DNA from: Candidatus Rikenella faecigallinarum | Lineage (GTDB): Bacteria; Bacteroidota; Bacteroidia; Bacteroidales; Rikenellaceae | Direction: 5' to 3' | DNA length: 60,404 nucleotides | Assembly (NCBI GenBank): GCA_019113395.1 | Contig: DXHL01000007.1 | Span: 1 to 60,404 of the forward strand | Part shown: piece after piece, positions 26,783 to 36,798 of the stretch | Position numbering within the stretch: position 1 is the stretch's first letter | Layout: every line of letters starts with the position of its first letter | Position numbers and translations under genes: made by a program | Notes under the pieces: generated by a model | Databases searched by the model: none | Seen by the model: only the letters and a program-made list of their open reading frames with translations | What the model was told of the DNA's origin: nothing

Positions 26783-27637
26783 TTATGCCGTCAGCAGCGA
26801 AGCAATAACAAAGATGGCATAGACAATGCTGGCCACACCGTTGGTCAGCCCGAACATGGCTCCGATTTTCGAGAGGTTGTTCGGCCGCACCACCACGTGC
26901 TGGTAGACCAGCAGGGCTAAAAATACCGCTGCGCCCACCCAGTACAAGAGCGTATGGCCCAATCGAGCACCCACCACAACCACCATAACAACTGAGAGCA
27001 CATGCAACAAGAGGCTTACGGCCAACGCTCCCCGCACCCCCAACGCTGCAGGTATGGAGTGTAGCTTTTCGTCGCGGTCGAAGCCGGTATCCTGAAGGGC
27101 ATAGATAATGTCGAATCCCGCTACCCAAGTCAGCACCAGCACCGAGAGCCATACGGGAGTCATGACCAGGGTTCCCGTCACGGCGATATATGCCGCACTG
27201 GGAGCAATGGCCAGCCCCAGCCCCAACACCAGATGACAGAGAGCGGTAAAACGTTTGGTGTAGCTATACCCGAGCAGCACCACCAGCACCACAGGCGACA
27301 GCATCCCCGTCAGCGGATTAAAGAGCGCCGCAACGCCCATAAAAGCCAAAGCATTCAGCACCACAAACCACGTTGCCGCGCGCACCGTGATTTTTCCGGC
27401 CGGGATTTCTCGGGTAGCGGTTCGGGGATTCTTCGCATCGAATTTTCGGTCGACCAGTCGGTTAAAACCCATGGCCGCATTGCGAGCAAAGACCATGCAG
27501 GCCAGGACTCCCACCAGCACCCACGGGTTGAACCCTGCGGCTTGCACCCCCAGCGTATAGCCGATAAGGGCAAAGGGAAGCGCAAAGGCCGTATGGGCAA
27601 ATTTCACAAGCGAAAAATAATCCTTCAGGTTCGCCAT
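26783..27637 (-). CDS. ubiA: UbiA-family prenyltransferase
   Basis: 284 residues, an integral membrane protein with about nine helices. The two Asp-rich motifs are [15 protein letters not shown], after the second helix, and [14 protein letters not shown] in the second half. It attaches a polyprenyl chain to an aromatic acid. In organisms without ubiquinone such a 4-hydroxybenzoate-prenyltransferase-like protein is often MqnP of the futalosine menaquinone pathway; I infer this possibility but cannot prove it here. Last gene of the minus-strand run starting at the GH2 gene, 9 bases after aroK. Confidence 0.9.
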   Translation of the reverse strand: MANLKDYFSLVKFAHTAFALPFALIGYTLGVQAAGFNPWVLVGVLACMVFARNAAMGFNRLVDRKFDAKNPRTATREIPAGKITVRAATWFVVLNALAFMGVAALFNPLTGMLSPVVLVVLLGYSYTKRFTALCHLVLGLGLAIAPSAAYIAVTGTLVMTPVWLSVLVLTWVAGFDIIYALQDTGFDRDEKLHSIPAALGVRGALAVSLLLHVLSVVMVVVVGARLGHTLLYWVGAAVFLALLVYQHVVVRPNNLSKIGAMFGLTNGVASIVYAIFVIASLLTA

Positions 27638-27646
27638 TGTATTCGA

Positions 27647-28165
27647 CTAATTATTTGACAGATAGGGCTCAAGAATCATCAACAGTTGCGAGACATCCCG
27701 CGAGGGATTCCCCACCACTACATTGGCCTGTCCGTAGTAGGTTTCGCGCTCGGTGAGGGTCTCTTCGATATACCGCAGGAGCTCCTCGGGCGACTTCCCC
27801 TCGACCAGCGGACGGCGTACCTTGGCCGCCAAAAGACGGTTAGCCAGCATGCGTGGGGCAATCTTCAGGTAGACCGTCACCCCATGGGCGTTCATAAAGG
27901 GCATGTTTTCATTGAAACAGGGAGTTCCCCCGCCGGTTGAGATAACCGCCTTTTTATGCTGAGCAATCACCTCTTCGAGATATTTTCGCTCCAAAGCACG
28001 AAAATGCGCCTCGCCGTCCGTGGCAAAAATCTCACTAATCGTCCTGCCTTCGCCCGTCTCGATGGCTCGGTCAAGGTCGATAAAATCATAGTTCAACCGC
28101 GTCGCCAGCGGTCGTCCGAGCGTTGTCTTCCCGCTCCCCATAAACCCGACAAGAAAAATCAGCAT
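27647..28165 (-). CDS. aroK: shikimate kinase
   Basis: 172 residues. Walker A GFMGSGKT at 7-14; the shikimate-binding residues are in DFIDLDRAIE and STGGGTPC, with the LID region before RRPLVEG. It phosphorylates shikimate on the way to chorismate. It sits 28 bases after parC and 9 bases before the prenyltransferase gene; chorismate is the precursor of the aromatic ring used for menaquinone, so the neighbours fit metabolically. Confidence 0.96.
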   Translation of the reverse strand: MLIFLVGFMGSGKTTLGRPLATRLNYDFIDLDRAIETGEGRTISEIFATDGEAHFRALERKYLEEVIAQHKKAVISTGGGTPCFNENMPFMNAHGVTVYLKIAPRMLANRLLAAKVRRPLVEGKSPEELLRYIEETLTERETYYGQANVVVGNPSRDVSQLLMILEPYLSNN

Positions 28166-28193
28166 AACCCTCTACCGAAACGTTGCAATCCGA

Positions 28194-30905
28194 TTAAAAA
28201 AGTTCCAACTGATTTCCCGTGGCTGGCCCTTCATCCTCATCCGTTTCGACCGCTTCAGCCCCCACTACGGTTCCCTCCGCCTGAGGTGCGCTATTCCCTT
28301 CCTCCCCCTCGGACGAAGAAGAATCCTCTCCACCCGCGGTATCATTCTCTGCCTCCTTGTGCAACGGTTCGAGCCAAATGACCTCCTCAAGGGTCAGGTT
28401 CGAGAGCCGTTTCCCTTTTGCCCGATGGCTCTTGACTCCAATAAAGGCATCCGCATCCACCTCTTCAGGCGAACGACCGTTGTACTTGCCGCCATACTGC
28501 AGTTGCACCACCGGATAACGGTCGTCGTTCATGGTCACGAACTCGTTTTCGGGTTCCACAAACTGCTGCGGTTTCTGGTCGCATTGCTCGGCCTGGAAAC
28601 GTTTCATGTAGTGCAACCCCTGCTCTTTATCAATATAAATGACCGTATAAATTTTGTTCGGGTCATATTTCTCGACAAAAAGCAGGTTTTCGGGGAAGTG
28701 CTGTCCCAAGTCAAAGTTCGAGGTATAATATTGGGCATCTTTCGTAAAGATAATCAGTCGGTCATCCCCTGCAAACTCACCTAAAAGTTCACCGCGTCCA
28801 TCCGTATTGAGGCGGTTGATGTCGTGGTCGAACCAGATGTTCTGCCCGCCAAGGGTCGAAGTCCCCCGCTCCTTGAGCGTAATTTTGTGGATGGCGTACC
28901 GCGAAAAGAGATTCCCCTGCGACTGGCGCCCTTTGATAACCAAGTCACCGAAGTGCAGCTCCGTAATGAGTTTCTTGAGTCGCGGGCGCGGTTTGAAGTA
29001 GATTTTCAGCGTTTCAGCCTCACCGTTCGGATTGACACTCATGTAGAGCACCTCACTGCCCGGCGTTCCTTTGGTGATGTCGTACTCACGGTCGCGCGTA
29101 ATCCCTTTGATGGCGCACCGTTTCATCAGAATAGCCCCCTTGAGACCGTCCCGATAGAGCACGTTGTAGATGGTGCGTTCGTCGTTTCGCTTGAATACAC
29201 CGATATAAAGGATATTCTTGCTGAAGAAAGCCTTCTCGGAGACCTTCGTAATGGTATATTTTCCCTGTTTATTGAAGATGATTACGTCGTCGATGTCCGA
29301 GCAGTCACACACGTACTCCTCTTTCTTCATCCCCGCCCCAATACCGTAGAACCCTTCGGCCCGATTGACGTAGAGTTTGGCATTGGCCACCACCACTTTG
29401 GCCGCTTCAATCGTATCGAAACTCCGCAGTTCGGTCTTGCGTTCACGCCCCTTGCCGTACTTTTTCAGGATATTCTGGTAGTAGGCAATGGTATAGTCGG
29501 TCAGCGTCGCCAGATGGTGTTCCACCTCTTCGATTTCGGCTTCGATGCTCCGTATCAGTTCATCGGCACGGAAGGCATCGTAACGCGAAATGCGTTTAAT
29601 CTTGATTTCCGTCAGCTTAATGATATCCTCGCGCGTGATCTCACGCCGCAGCTGCCCCTTGAACGGTGTCAGCTCACGGTCAATAGTTTCAAGGACGCTC
29701 TCCCAGGTGGTACACTCTTCGATAGAGTTGTAGATGCGGTTCTCGATAAAAATTCGTTCGAGCGACGACATGTGCCACTCTTCGTTCAGTTCTCCGAGCC
29801 GTATCTCGAGTTCCCGTTTCAGGAGTCCTTTGGTGTTATCGACCGACCGCCGCAACATATCGCTCACACCCATGAAGAGCGGCTTTTTGTCCTCAATCAC
29901 GCAGGCATTGGGCGAAATGGAGACCTCACAATCCGTAAAGGCATAGAGGGCATCGATGGTCTTGTCGGGCGATACGTCGCCCGAGAGGTGCACCACAATC
30001 TCGACATTGGCCGCCGTGTTGTCGTCCACCTTTTTGATTTTGATTTTCCCCTTGTCGTTGGCCTTGAGGATGGATTCAATGACAGTCGAGGTACTTTTCC
30101 CATAGGGGATTTCCGAGATAACGAGCGTTTTTTTGTCCTGTTTGGCAATTTTAGCCCTCACCTTCACCACCCCGCCGCGCATCCCGTCGTTGTATTTCGA
30201 GCAATCAATCATCCCGCCCGTCGGGAAGTCAGGATAGAGCGTAAACTCTTCGCCCCGCAGGTAGGCAATCGAGGCTTCGAGGAGTTCGACAAAGTTGTGG
30301 GGCAGGATTTTCGAAGCGAGCCCGACGGCAATCCCTTCGACCCCCTGCGCCAGCAGCAGCGGGAATTTGACGGGGAGTGTCACCGGTTCCTGATTACGGC
30401 CGTCGTAGGAGAGCATCCACTCGGTCGTTTTGGGGTTGAATACCACGTCCAGTGCCAGTTTCGAGAGGCGCGCCTCGATGTATCGCGGCGCGGCGGCACT
30501 GTCACCCGTCAGGATATTTCCCCAGTTCCCCTGCGTGTCGATAAGCAGGTCTTTCTGCCCGAGCTGCACCAACGCATCCCCAATCGAGGCATCCCCATGC
30601 GGGTGGAACTGCATGGTGAACCCGATGATATTGGCCACCTTGTTGTACCGCCCGTCATCCATGCGTTTCATGGAGTGCAGGATACGCCGCTGAACGGGTT
30701 TCAACCCATCGTCCAGGTGCGGCACGGCCCGTTCCAAAATCACGTACGAGGCATAGTCCAGGAACCAGTCCTTGTACATCCCCGTTAGCCGATGCGCCAC
30801 GGCATCCTGAATCAGTTGCGTGTACTTGCCATGCTTCTCGGGTGACACTTCGGTCACCTCAGCCGTCTCCACAACCTCTTTTTCGTTGTCGTCTATCGTA
30901 CTCAT
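28194..30905 (-). CDS. parC: DNA topoisomerase IV subunit A
   Basis: 903 residues. The N-terminal breakage-reunion domain includes RAVPHLDDGLKPVQRRILH, HPHGDASIGDALV and the catalytic tyrosine Y142 in AAAPRYIEARLS. A coiled-coil region and a degenerate beta-pinwheel follow. I see no GyrA box (QRRGGKG), and the C-terminal 60 residues are an acidic Ser/Glu tail, so ParC-like decatenase is more likely than gyrase. It lies 26 bases after parE. In many Bacteroidota the pair is annotated as gyrase-like; the assignment rests on the missing GyrA box. Confidence 0.93.
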   Translation of the reverse strand: MSTIDDNEKEVVETAEVTEVSPEKHGKYTQLIQDAVAHRLTGMYKDWFLDYASYVILERAVPHLDDGLKPVQRRILHSMKRMDDGRYNKVANIIGFTMQFHPHGDASIGDALVQLGQKDLLIDTQGNWGNILTGDSAAAPRYIEARLSKLALDVVFNPKTTEWMLSYDGRNQEPVTLPVKFPLLLAQGVEGIAVGLASKILPHNFVELLEASIAYLRGEEFTLYPDFPTGGMIDCSKYNDGMRGGVVKVRAKIAKQDKKTLVISEIPYGKSTSTVIESILKANDKGKIKIKKVDDNTAANVEIVVHLSGDVSPDKTIDALYAFTDCEVSISPNACVIEDKKPLFMGVSDMLRRSVDNTKGLLKRELEIRLGELNEEWHMSSLERIFIENRIYNSIEECTTWESVLETIDRELTPFKGQLRREITREDIIKLTEIKIKRISRYDAFRADELIRSIEAEIEEVEHHLATLTDYTIAYYQNILKKYGKGRERKTELRSFDTIEAAKVVVANAKLYVNRAEGFYGIGAGMKKEEYVCDCSDIDDVIIFNKQGKYTITKVSEKAFFSKNILYIGVFKRNDERTIYNVLYRDGLKGAILMKRCAIKGITRDREYDITKGTPGSEVLYMSVNPNGEAETLKIYFKPRPRLKKLITELHFGDLVIKGRQSQGNLFSRYAIHKITLKERGTSTLGGQNIWFDHDINRLNTDGRGELLGEFAGDDRLIIFTKDAQYYTSNFDLGQHFPENLLFVEKYDPNKIYTVIYIDKEQGLHYMKRFQAEQCDQKPQQFVEPENEFVTMNDDRYPVVQLQYGGKYNGRSPEEVDADAFIGVKSHRAKGKRLSNLTLEEVIWLEPLHKEAENDTAGGEDSSSSEGEEGNSAPQAEGTVVGAEAVETDEDEGPATGNQLELF

Positions 30906-30931
30906 CTATTGTATTTTCGCTCGCTTACCTG

Positions 30932-32845
30932 TTAAATTGCTTTAGACATCGCTTCATCCGTCTCCTCTTCGTCCAACATCACCTGTCCGTTCTCCAAATC
31001 TTCAACCAGGTCCTCTTCGATTTTCAGGTTGTCAATAATAAAATCCTGTCGCTCCTGCGTATTCTTACCCATGTAGAACTCCAGCATATCGGCAATCGGG
31101 TCTCCTTTGGTCAGGCGCACCTTTTCAAGGCGTATCCCCTCGCCGATAAACTCCTTGAATTCATTGGGCGAGATTTCCCCCAACCCTTTGAATCGGGTGA
31201 TTTCGGGATTGGTTCCGAGCTGTGCAATGGCTTGCTGACGCTCCGTTTCGGTATAGCAGTAACGGGTCTCTTTCTTGTTGCGCACGCGGAAGAGCGGCGT
31301 TTGGAGAATATAGAGGTGCCCGCCCCGAATAATGTCGGGAAAGAACTGCAGAAAGAAAGTAATCAACAGCAGACGAATGTGCATCCCGTCCACATCGGCA
31401 TCGGTTGCAATAATCACCTTGTTGTAGCGGAGGTTATCCATGTCCTCCTCAATGTTCAGTGCCGCCTGCAAGAGATTGAACTCTTCGTTTTCGTAAACCA
31501 CCTTTTTGGTCAGGCCGTAGGTGTTGAGCGGTTTCCCCCGCAGACTGAAGACCGCCTGCGTATTGACATCGCGGCTTTTGGTAATCGACCCGCTGGCCGA
31601 GTCCCCTTCGGTGATGAAAATGGCACTCTCTTCGGCCCGTTCATCCTTATCCCCAAGGTGGATACGACAGTCGCGCAACTTTTTATTGTGCAACGATACC
31701 TTCTTGGCAAACTCACGCGCCTTTTTCTGAATCCCGCTGATGGCCTTGCGTTCCTTTTCGGCTTCCTGAATCTTTTTCAGCAGAATGTCAGCTGTTTCGG
31801 GATTTTTATGCAGGTAATTGTCGAGGTGCTCTTTCAGGAAATCTATCACGAAGTTACGCACCGTCACCCCGTCGGGCGACATCTCCTTGGAGCCGAGTTT
31901 GGTTTTGGTCTGCGACTCAAAGACCGGCTCTTCGACCTTGATGCTGATGGCTGCAATGATGGAGGTCCGAATGTCCGAGGCATCAAAATCCTTTTTGTAG
32001 AACTCCCGCACGGTCTTTACTACCGCCTCGCGAAAAGCGGCCTGATGCGTCCCGCCCTGAGTGGTGTGCTGCCCATTGACAAACGAATAGTAGCTTTCGT
32101 TATATCCGTTTCCGTGAGTCATCGCCACCTCGATATCTTCGCCCTTGAGGTGAATCGGCGGGTAGAGGAAGTCGCCCCCGACACTTTCGGTCAGCAGGTC
32201 GAGCAGCCCGTTTTTCGAGACATACGGCACCCCGTTGAACCGTATCACCAGTCCGGCATTGAGGTAGGTGTAGTTTCGAATCATCGTTTCGATGTACTCG
32301 AAATTGTAGCGGTAATCGCCAAATACCACGGTATCGGCCACAAACTGCACCCGTGTACCGTTCTTTTCGCCCGTGGCATCGGTATGTTCCCCGATTTTCT
32401 GCCCTGCAGCAAACTCAATGGTGCGCGCCTCACCATCCCGGGTACTGGTAATGATAAAACTCGATGACAAGGCATTCACCGCCTTAATCCCGACTCCGTT
32501 CAGCCCCACGGACTTTTTGAAGGCCTTGGAGTCGTATTTGGCCCCGGTGTTCATGCGCGAGGAGACCTCTTCAAGTTTCCCCAACGGGATACCCCGGCCA
32601 TAGTCGCGAATGGTTACCGTGTTTCCTTCGACGTTAATCTCAATCTGCTTCCCGAAACCCATCATGTACTCGTCGAGCGAGTTGTCCAGGACCTCTTTGA
32701 TAAGGATGTATATCCCGTCGTCGGGTTGCGACCCGTCGCCGAGTTTCCCGATATACATCCCCGGCCGACGGCGGATATGTTCCTTCCAGTCGAGGGTCTG
32801 GATATGCTCCTCGGAGTAGCTGCTGGCTGCCTCTTGTTCTGTCAT
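30932..32845 (-). CDS. parE: DNA topoisomerase IV subunit B
   Basis: 637 residues from the start at 32845 ([16 protein letters not shown]). GHKL ATPase motifs are E51-VLDN55-SLD58, DYGRGIP at 81-87 and [12 protein letters not shown] at 114-125. TOPRIM motifs are EGDSASG at 413-419 and DADVDG at 482-487. The long GyrB-specific insert is absent. It forms the A2B2 enzyme with the downstream parC product and decatenates daughter chromosomes. It follows plsC by 13 bases in the same transcriptional run. Confidence 0.94.
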   Translation of the reverse strand: MTEQEAASSYSEEHIQTLDWKEHIRRRPGMYIGKLGDGSQPDDGIYILIKEVLDNSLDEYMMGFGKQIEINVEGNTVTIRDYGRGIPLGKLEEVSSRMNTGAKYDSKAFKKSVGLNGVGIKAVNALSSSFIITSTRDGEARTIEFAAGQKIGEHTDATGEKNGTRVQFVADTVVFGDYRYNFEYIETMIRNYTYLNAGLVIRFNGVPYVSKNGLLDLLTESVGGDFLYPPIHLKGEDIEVAMTHGNGYNESYYSFVNGQHTTQGGTHQAAFREAVVKTVREFYKKDFDASDIRTSIIAAISIKVEEPVFESQTKTKLGSKEMSPDGVTVRNFVIDFLKEHLDNYLHKNPETADILLKKIQEAEKERKAISGIQKKAREFAKKVSLHNKKLRDCRIHLGDKDERAEESAIFITEGDSASGSITKSRDVNTQAVFSLRGKPLNTYGLTKKVVYENEEFNLLQAALNIEEDMDNLRYNKVIIATDADVDGMHIRLLLITFFLQFFPDIIRGGHLYILQTPLFRVRNKKETRYCYTETERQQAIAQLGTNPEITRFKGLGEISPNEFKEFIGEGIRLEKVRLTKGDPIADMLEFYMGKNTQERQDFIIDNLKIEEDLVEDLENGQVMLDEEETDEAMSKAI

Positions 32846-32858
32846 GTTGTATTGTATC

Positions 32859-33605
32859 CTACTTTGAATCTGAATAATGTCTCGGAGCAATGTTCCGATG
32901 GGTGTCCTCCATCAGGGTATGGAGTCTGTCGCGCAGTTCGCGGGTCGAGCAGCATGCCACCTCTTCTGCCGTCACGGGCGGCAGGATATGCACCTGAAAG
33001 GTGTGCGGAGCCGCAATACCCCCCTGCCCAAAGGCATCGAACGTACCGTCAATCACCACCGGCAGCACATCCACCACGCTCTGCTCGGCCAGTATCATGG
33101 CTCCTTCCTTGAAGGCATTGACCCGCCCTGTTTTGGTTCGCGTGCCTTCGGGGAAGAGGATAACGCTCACTCCCCGTTTCAGGTAGGCTTCGCAACTTTT
33201 GAGCATCGCTTTGGCACTGGCCGTACCGCCGCGTTCAATGGCCACATCGCCGTGCATCCAGAGCACCCACCCGAAAATCGGGATTTTATAGACCTCCCGT
33301 TTGGAGACCCATTTGAAGTTGAAGGGCAGCACATACAGGAGCGGTATATCGAGCATGGCCTGATGGTTCGAGACCACCACATAGGGTCGTCCCGGGCGAA
33401 TATGTTCACGCCCCGTCACCTCGATGCGCCACCACGGACAGAGGCGGTAAATCATCATTGACCAAAAGCGCGAGACGTGGTGACAAACCGCTCGATTTCG
33501 GTCGAAAAGCACCGTCAGGAGCCACGTCAGGGCAAAGACCGAGAAGATGACAACCGTAAAGAGCGTGAGTACCGTCAGATAGTATATGGTTTTGAGTCTC
33601 TTCAT
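32859..33605 (-). CDS. plsC: 1-acylglycerol-3-phosphate acyltransferase
   Basis: 248 residues from the start at 33605 ([10 protein letters not shown]); alternative in-frame starts lie at 33614 and 33623. One N-terminal membrane helix (about 10-34) anchors the PlsC domain. The catalytic N80-H81-QAML-D86 (HX4D) and the acceptor motif FPEGTRT at 151-157 are intact. It acylates lysophosphatidate to phosphatidate at the inner membrane. It starts 24 bases after the GH2 gene and ends 13 bases before parE. Confidence 0.94.
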   Translation of the reverse strand: MKRLKTIYYLTVLTLFTVVIFSVFALTWLLTVLFDRNRAVCHHVSRFWSMMIYRLCPWWRIEVTGREHIRPGRPYVVVSNHQAMLDIPLLYVLPFNFKWVSKREVYKIPIFGWVLWMHGDVAIERGGTASAKAMLKSCEAYLKRGVSVILFPEGTRTKTGRVNAFKEGAMILAEQSVVDVLPVVIDGTFDAFGQGGIAAPHTFQVHILPPVTAEEVACCSTRELRDRLHTLMEDTHRNIAPRHYSDSK

Positions 33606-33629
33606 ACGCAACATTCCGCACACGGGGCG

Positions 33630-35711
33630 TTAGAATTGTGCCCGCGCGATATTCCCGACCTGAATCAACAGCACACGCCCCTTGCCCAGCGACCCTACAC
33701 CGGGTATTTGCACCTGGGTTTTCTCTCCGGGTGCCGCTTCGACCGTCACGGTACCTTCGCGTACGACTTTGTTGCCGTCCATCAGTCGATAGGTCACCGG
33801 ATAGCAGTTCAGGTTGGTAAACTGGAGACGATTTTCAAACTCATAAATCCCCTTTGCGACATCCACCTGCCGTATCCGCACATTGGCAAAGAGTTCGCGC
33901 ATCTGTTGATTGCGTTCCGAGGCTGGTATTTCGACCCAACCCTCCCGAATGGGGGTTTTGGTGTAGTCGTTGGTCAGGAAATATTTGCCTCCCGGCACAT
34001 CGGCTGTCAGCGACATATCGTTCCACCGTTCGAGAAAAGCTCCCTGCAGTCCCGCCGTAGTCCACCACACAGGGTCGAACGCAACACGCGACGGAATCAG
34101 CGGACGTCCCGAGTGATTTTCCGTCGTTTTCGGATAATCGGGCATATAGATATCCGTATTCCACTCGCGGTCCGCCCCATTATATACCACAGGCCGTGTC
34201 CGTTCCAGCCCCTTGAGCATCAGGTAGCCCTGATACATGTTATATCCGTTTCCCGAACGGTCACCCAGCGACCACATCACCACCGAGGGGTGGTTTTTGT
34301 TGCGTTCGTACATCGCTTCGATGCGTGCCAGATAGGCCTCCCGCCACGCAGGGTTATTCGACAGTGTTCCTCCGCGCCGACGGTCTGTTCCAAGTCCTTC
34401 GGCGTTGATATCCGCCACGTCGCAGACGTAAAAGCCCAACTCGTCACACAACTGATAAAAACTGTACGGCATCGGATAGCCGTCCGTGCGGATGGCATTC
34501 ACCCCGGCAAATTTCATCTCGGTGAGCAGTCGCTGCATTTGAGCCGTATCAATACAGTTACCTGTTTCGGGCGTGTGCTCAGCAAGGTTTACCCCCTTGA
34601 GTACCACAGGCTGTCCGTTTATCAACAGCCGTTCGCCGTCGGTTTCGACCGTTCGGAATCCCACCCGACACGCCACATACTCCGTGAAACGCCCTTCGCG
34701 CTTAATGCGATAGAGAATAGTATAAAGGTTAGGCTCCTCGGCCGACCATTTCACCACATTCGGAATCGAAGCCGTGAAACGTACGGTATCCTCGATGCGC
34801 ATTCCCACCTCCACATCGCGGAAATTGCTATTGACCAGTTTCCCCTGGGGGTCATAGAGGTCATAATATACCGTCACGGGGAACGGATTGAGCAACTGCG
34901 TCTTGAGCAGCATGGCCGTTTCCAGCAACCCGTTGGTATAGGTCGGGTCGAGAGTCGTCTGCACCAGATAGTCACGCATCCGAATCTTGGGCTGCGCAAA
35001 AAGGAATATATCCCGATTGATGCCCGAGAGTCTCCAGTCCTGCCAATCTTCGAGGTAGCTGCCCGGAGTATACTGAGGCACCACCAGCGCCACCCAGTTT
35101 CGCCCTTCGCCCACATAGTGGGTTACGTCAAACTCCACCGGGTTTTTCGAGTCCTTCTGGCTGAAGCCCACCTCTTTCCCATTGACGTAGAGGCGCACCC
35201 CCGCTTTCACGGCTCCAATATGGAGAAAGTGTGCCTTGTCGAAGAGGTCGAACGGCACGCTGAATTTACGCACGTAGACCGCCACGGGTACATCCCCGGG
35301 CAGTTTCGGCGGTTGCACCCCACGTTTGGAATCGGCAAAGTCGTAGGCTTTCGCAGCATACACGGCACTCCCTTTGGCGCCATGCCCGGCTATTTCCCAG
35401 GCCCCGGGAAGTGCCACACTGTCCCACGAAGCGACGAGTTGTTCGAGTTCATCGACCGAACCGACCAGTTGGGGCAGTTCATCAGACGATGCAAAGAGGC
35501 GGAAGTTCCACGAGCCATTGAGATTGACAAAGTACTGCGAGCTGTCAAAATCGTTTTGAAAGGCGTGTTCCCGGTTGCGATAACTCACAAAGACCGTGCG
35601 AGGCAACTCCTCCCCCCGGGAAATGACATAGGGCGAGGGATATTTTTTCGTTTCGGCGCGAGAGCCGCACACGACTGTCAGCAAAGCGATAACGGCAAAA
35701 AGTCGTTTCAT
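33630..35711 (-). CDS. GH2 beta-galactosidase-like pseudoenzyme, secreted
   Basis: 693 residues from M at 35711, which has a signal peptide ending near SRA. Domains follow LacZ order: jelly roll (EDWQDWRLSGINRDIFL), immunoglobulin-like, TIM barrel (LLINGQPVVLKGVNLAEH), and a second immunoglobulin-like domain where the protein ends, so LacZ domain 5 is missing. Active-site residues are replaced. Acid/base Glu461 in WSLGNESG is R485 in WSLGDRSG. The nucleophile Glu537 in PLILCEY is R542 in PLIPSRV. Mg ligands Glu416 and His418 are N436 and E438. His391 is G411. The reading frame is open and well conserved around these sites, so this looks like a maintained non-catalytic protein. First gene of a run that includes plsC, parE and parC. 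Confidence 0.88.
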   Translation of the reverse strand: MKRLFAVIALLTVVCGSRAETKKYPSPYVISRGEELPRTVFVSYRNREHAFQNDFDSSQYFVNLNGSWNFRLFASSDELPQLVGSVDELEQLVASWDSVALPGAWEIAGHGAKGSAVYAAKAYDFADSKRGVQPPKLPGDVPVAVYVRKFSVPFDLFDKAHFLHIGAVKAGVRLYVNGKEVGFSQKDSKNPVEFDVTHYVGEGRNWVALVVPQYTPGSYLEDWQDWRLSGINRDIFLFAQPKIRMRDYLVQTTLDPTYTNGLLETAMLLKTQLLNPFPVTVYYDLYDPQGKLVNSNFRDVEVGMRIEDTVRFTASIPNVVKWSAEEPNLYTILYRIKREGRFTEYVACRVGFRTVETDGERLLINGQPVVLKGVNLAEHTPETGNCIDTAQMQRLLTEMKFAGVNAIRTDGYPMPYSFYQLCDELGFYVCDVADINAEGLGTDRRRGGTLSNNPAWREAYLARIEAMYERNKNHPSVVMWSLGDRSGNGYNMYQGYLMLKGLERTRPVVYNGADREWNTDIYMPDYPKTTENHSGRPLIPSRVAFDPVWWTTAGLQGAFLERWNDMSLTADVPGGKYFLTNDYTKTPIREGWVEIPASERNQQMRELFANVRIRQVDVAKGIYEFENRLQFTNLNCYPVTYRLMDGNKVVREGTVTVEAAPGEKTQVQIPGVGSLGKGRVLLIQVGNIARAQF

Positions 35712-35733
35712 GGAAAGCAATTTTTCTAAACGG

Positions 35734-35741
35734 CAAATATA
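35734..35741 (-). promoter_or_regulatory. -7 box TATATTTG for the GH2-plsC-parE-parC run
   Basis: The complement of 35734-35741 is TATATTTG, matching TAnnTTTG, 22 bases upstream of the chosen GH2 start. It argues against the in-frame start at 35720, which would leave almost no leader. Confidence 0.55.
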
Positions 35742-35811
35742 GGGCTTTTTCAGGAATTTTCCACCGGTCCCCGTGCCACGGCCGGGAGAGTTTCATTTTA
35801 GAAAAAAGACC

Positions 35812-35819
35812 TATCTTTG
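35812..35819 (+). promoter_or_regulatory. -7 box TATCTTTG for fabD
   Basis: Exact TAnnTTTG element 37 bases upstream of the fabD start. A TTTC at 35791-35794 may serve as a weak -33 element. Confidence 0.6.
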
Positions 35820-35856
35820 TCCTGATTGTTTAACCTCGAAACACATTTTACACAGC

Positions 35857-36738
35857 ATGAAAGCATACGTTTTCCCCGGTCAGGGAGCTCAGTTTACCGG
35901 CATGGGTAAAGAGTTGTACGACACCGTACCGACAGCGAAAGCCCTGTTCGAACAAGCCAACGAGATTCTCGGTTTCCGCATCACGGACATCATGTTCAAC
36001 GGCACGGCCGACGAACTGAAACAGACCAAGGTGACCCAGCCTGCCGTCTTCCTGCACTCGGTGATTTTGGCCAAATCGCTGCCCGACTTCAAACCCGACA
36101 TGACAGCCGGACACTCGCTGGGGGAATTCAGCGCCCTGGTAGCAGCCGGTGCCCTGAGTTTCGAAGAGGGGCTGAAACTGGTTTCGAAACGTGCTCAGGC
36201 GATGCAGAAGGCCTGCGAACTGCAACCCTCGACCATGGCAGCCATCATTGCTCTGCCCGATGAAGTGGTCGAAGAGGTATGCGCCTCGATTCCCGAAGTG
36301 GTGGTGGCAGCCAACTACAACTGCCCCGGCCAGTTGGTTATCTCGGGTTCGATTGAAGGCATCGACAAAGCCTGCGAACAACTGACGGCAAAAGGGGCTA
36401 AACGTGCCCTGAAACTGAGCGTTGGCGGTGCGTTCCACTCTCCGTTGATGGAACCGGCCCGCGTGGAACTGGAAGCAGCCATTCAGGCGGCACAGTTTGC
36501 CACCCCGATTTGCCCTGTTTACCAAAACGTGGACGCCAAACCCTACACCGACCCCGAAAAGATTAAAGCCAACCTGATTGCCCAGCTGACGGCACCGGTG
36601 CGGTGGACCCAAACCGTTCAAAACATGATTGCCGACGGAGCGACTTCATTCACGGAACTGGGCCCGGGCAACGTTTTGGCCGGTCTGATTAAGAAAGTGA
36701 ACCGCGAAGCGGTTTGCGAATCGAAGAGCACACTGTAA
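35857..36738 (+). CDS. fabD: malonyl-CoA:ACP transacylase
   Basis: 293 residues from the start at 35857 (MKAYVFPGQGAQ). It loads malonate onto acyl carrier protein for fatty-acid synthesis. The nucleophile is S97 in AGHSLGEFSA; the oxyanion loop is GQGAQ at 8-12; the catalytic histidine is in VGGAFHSPLM. The C-terminal motif FTELGPGNVLAGLIKK is complete. No other fab gene is adjacent. It has its own -7 box and is followed by two hairpins, so it is monocistronic. Confidence 0.97.
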   Translation: MKAYVFPGQGAQFTGMGKELYDTVPTAKALFEQANEILGFRITDIMFNGTADELKQTKVTQPAVFLHSVILAKSLPDFKPDMTAGHSLGEFSALVAAGALSFEEGLKLVSKRAQAMQKACELQPSTMAAIIALPDEVVEEVCASIPEVVVAANYNCPGQLVISGSIEGIDKACEQLTAKGAKRALKLSVGGAFHSPLMEPARVELEAAIQAAQFATPICPVYQNVDAKPYTDPEKIKANLIAQLTAPVRWTQTVQNMIADGATSFTELGPGNVLAGLIKKVNREAVCESKSTL

Positions 36739-36755
36739 GCAGGAATACTGACATC

Positions 36756-36779
36756 ATGTCCTCACTCGAATGAGGACAT
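36756..36779 (+). terminator. hairpin after fabD
   Basis: 9-bp arms (36756-36764, 36771-36779) with a 6-base loop, 17 bases after the fabD stop. No clear T-run follows. Confidence 0.55.
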
Positions 36780-36798
36780 AGTCTCAACAGATACGGAT

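Noticed and set aside
29965-29984. 8-bp hairpin inside parC
   Set aside because: About seven such stems are expected by chance in a window of this size.
28824-30788. A 654-codon plus-strand frame opposite parC
   Set aside because: Antisense shadow of a conserved topoisomerase subunit.
34257-34259. Sequencing error as the cause of the lost GH2 acid/base residue
   Set aside because: At least five separate active-site positions differ and the frame stays open, so isolated errors cannot explain it.
33477-35729. A 750-codon plus-strand frame opposite the GH2 gene, longer than the gene itself
   Set aside because: No domain, start or promoter support. Long antisense frames are expected with this codon usage, and the minus strand carries a clear signal peptide and GH2 motifs.
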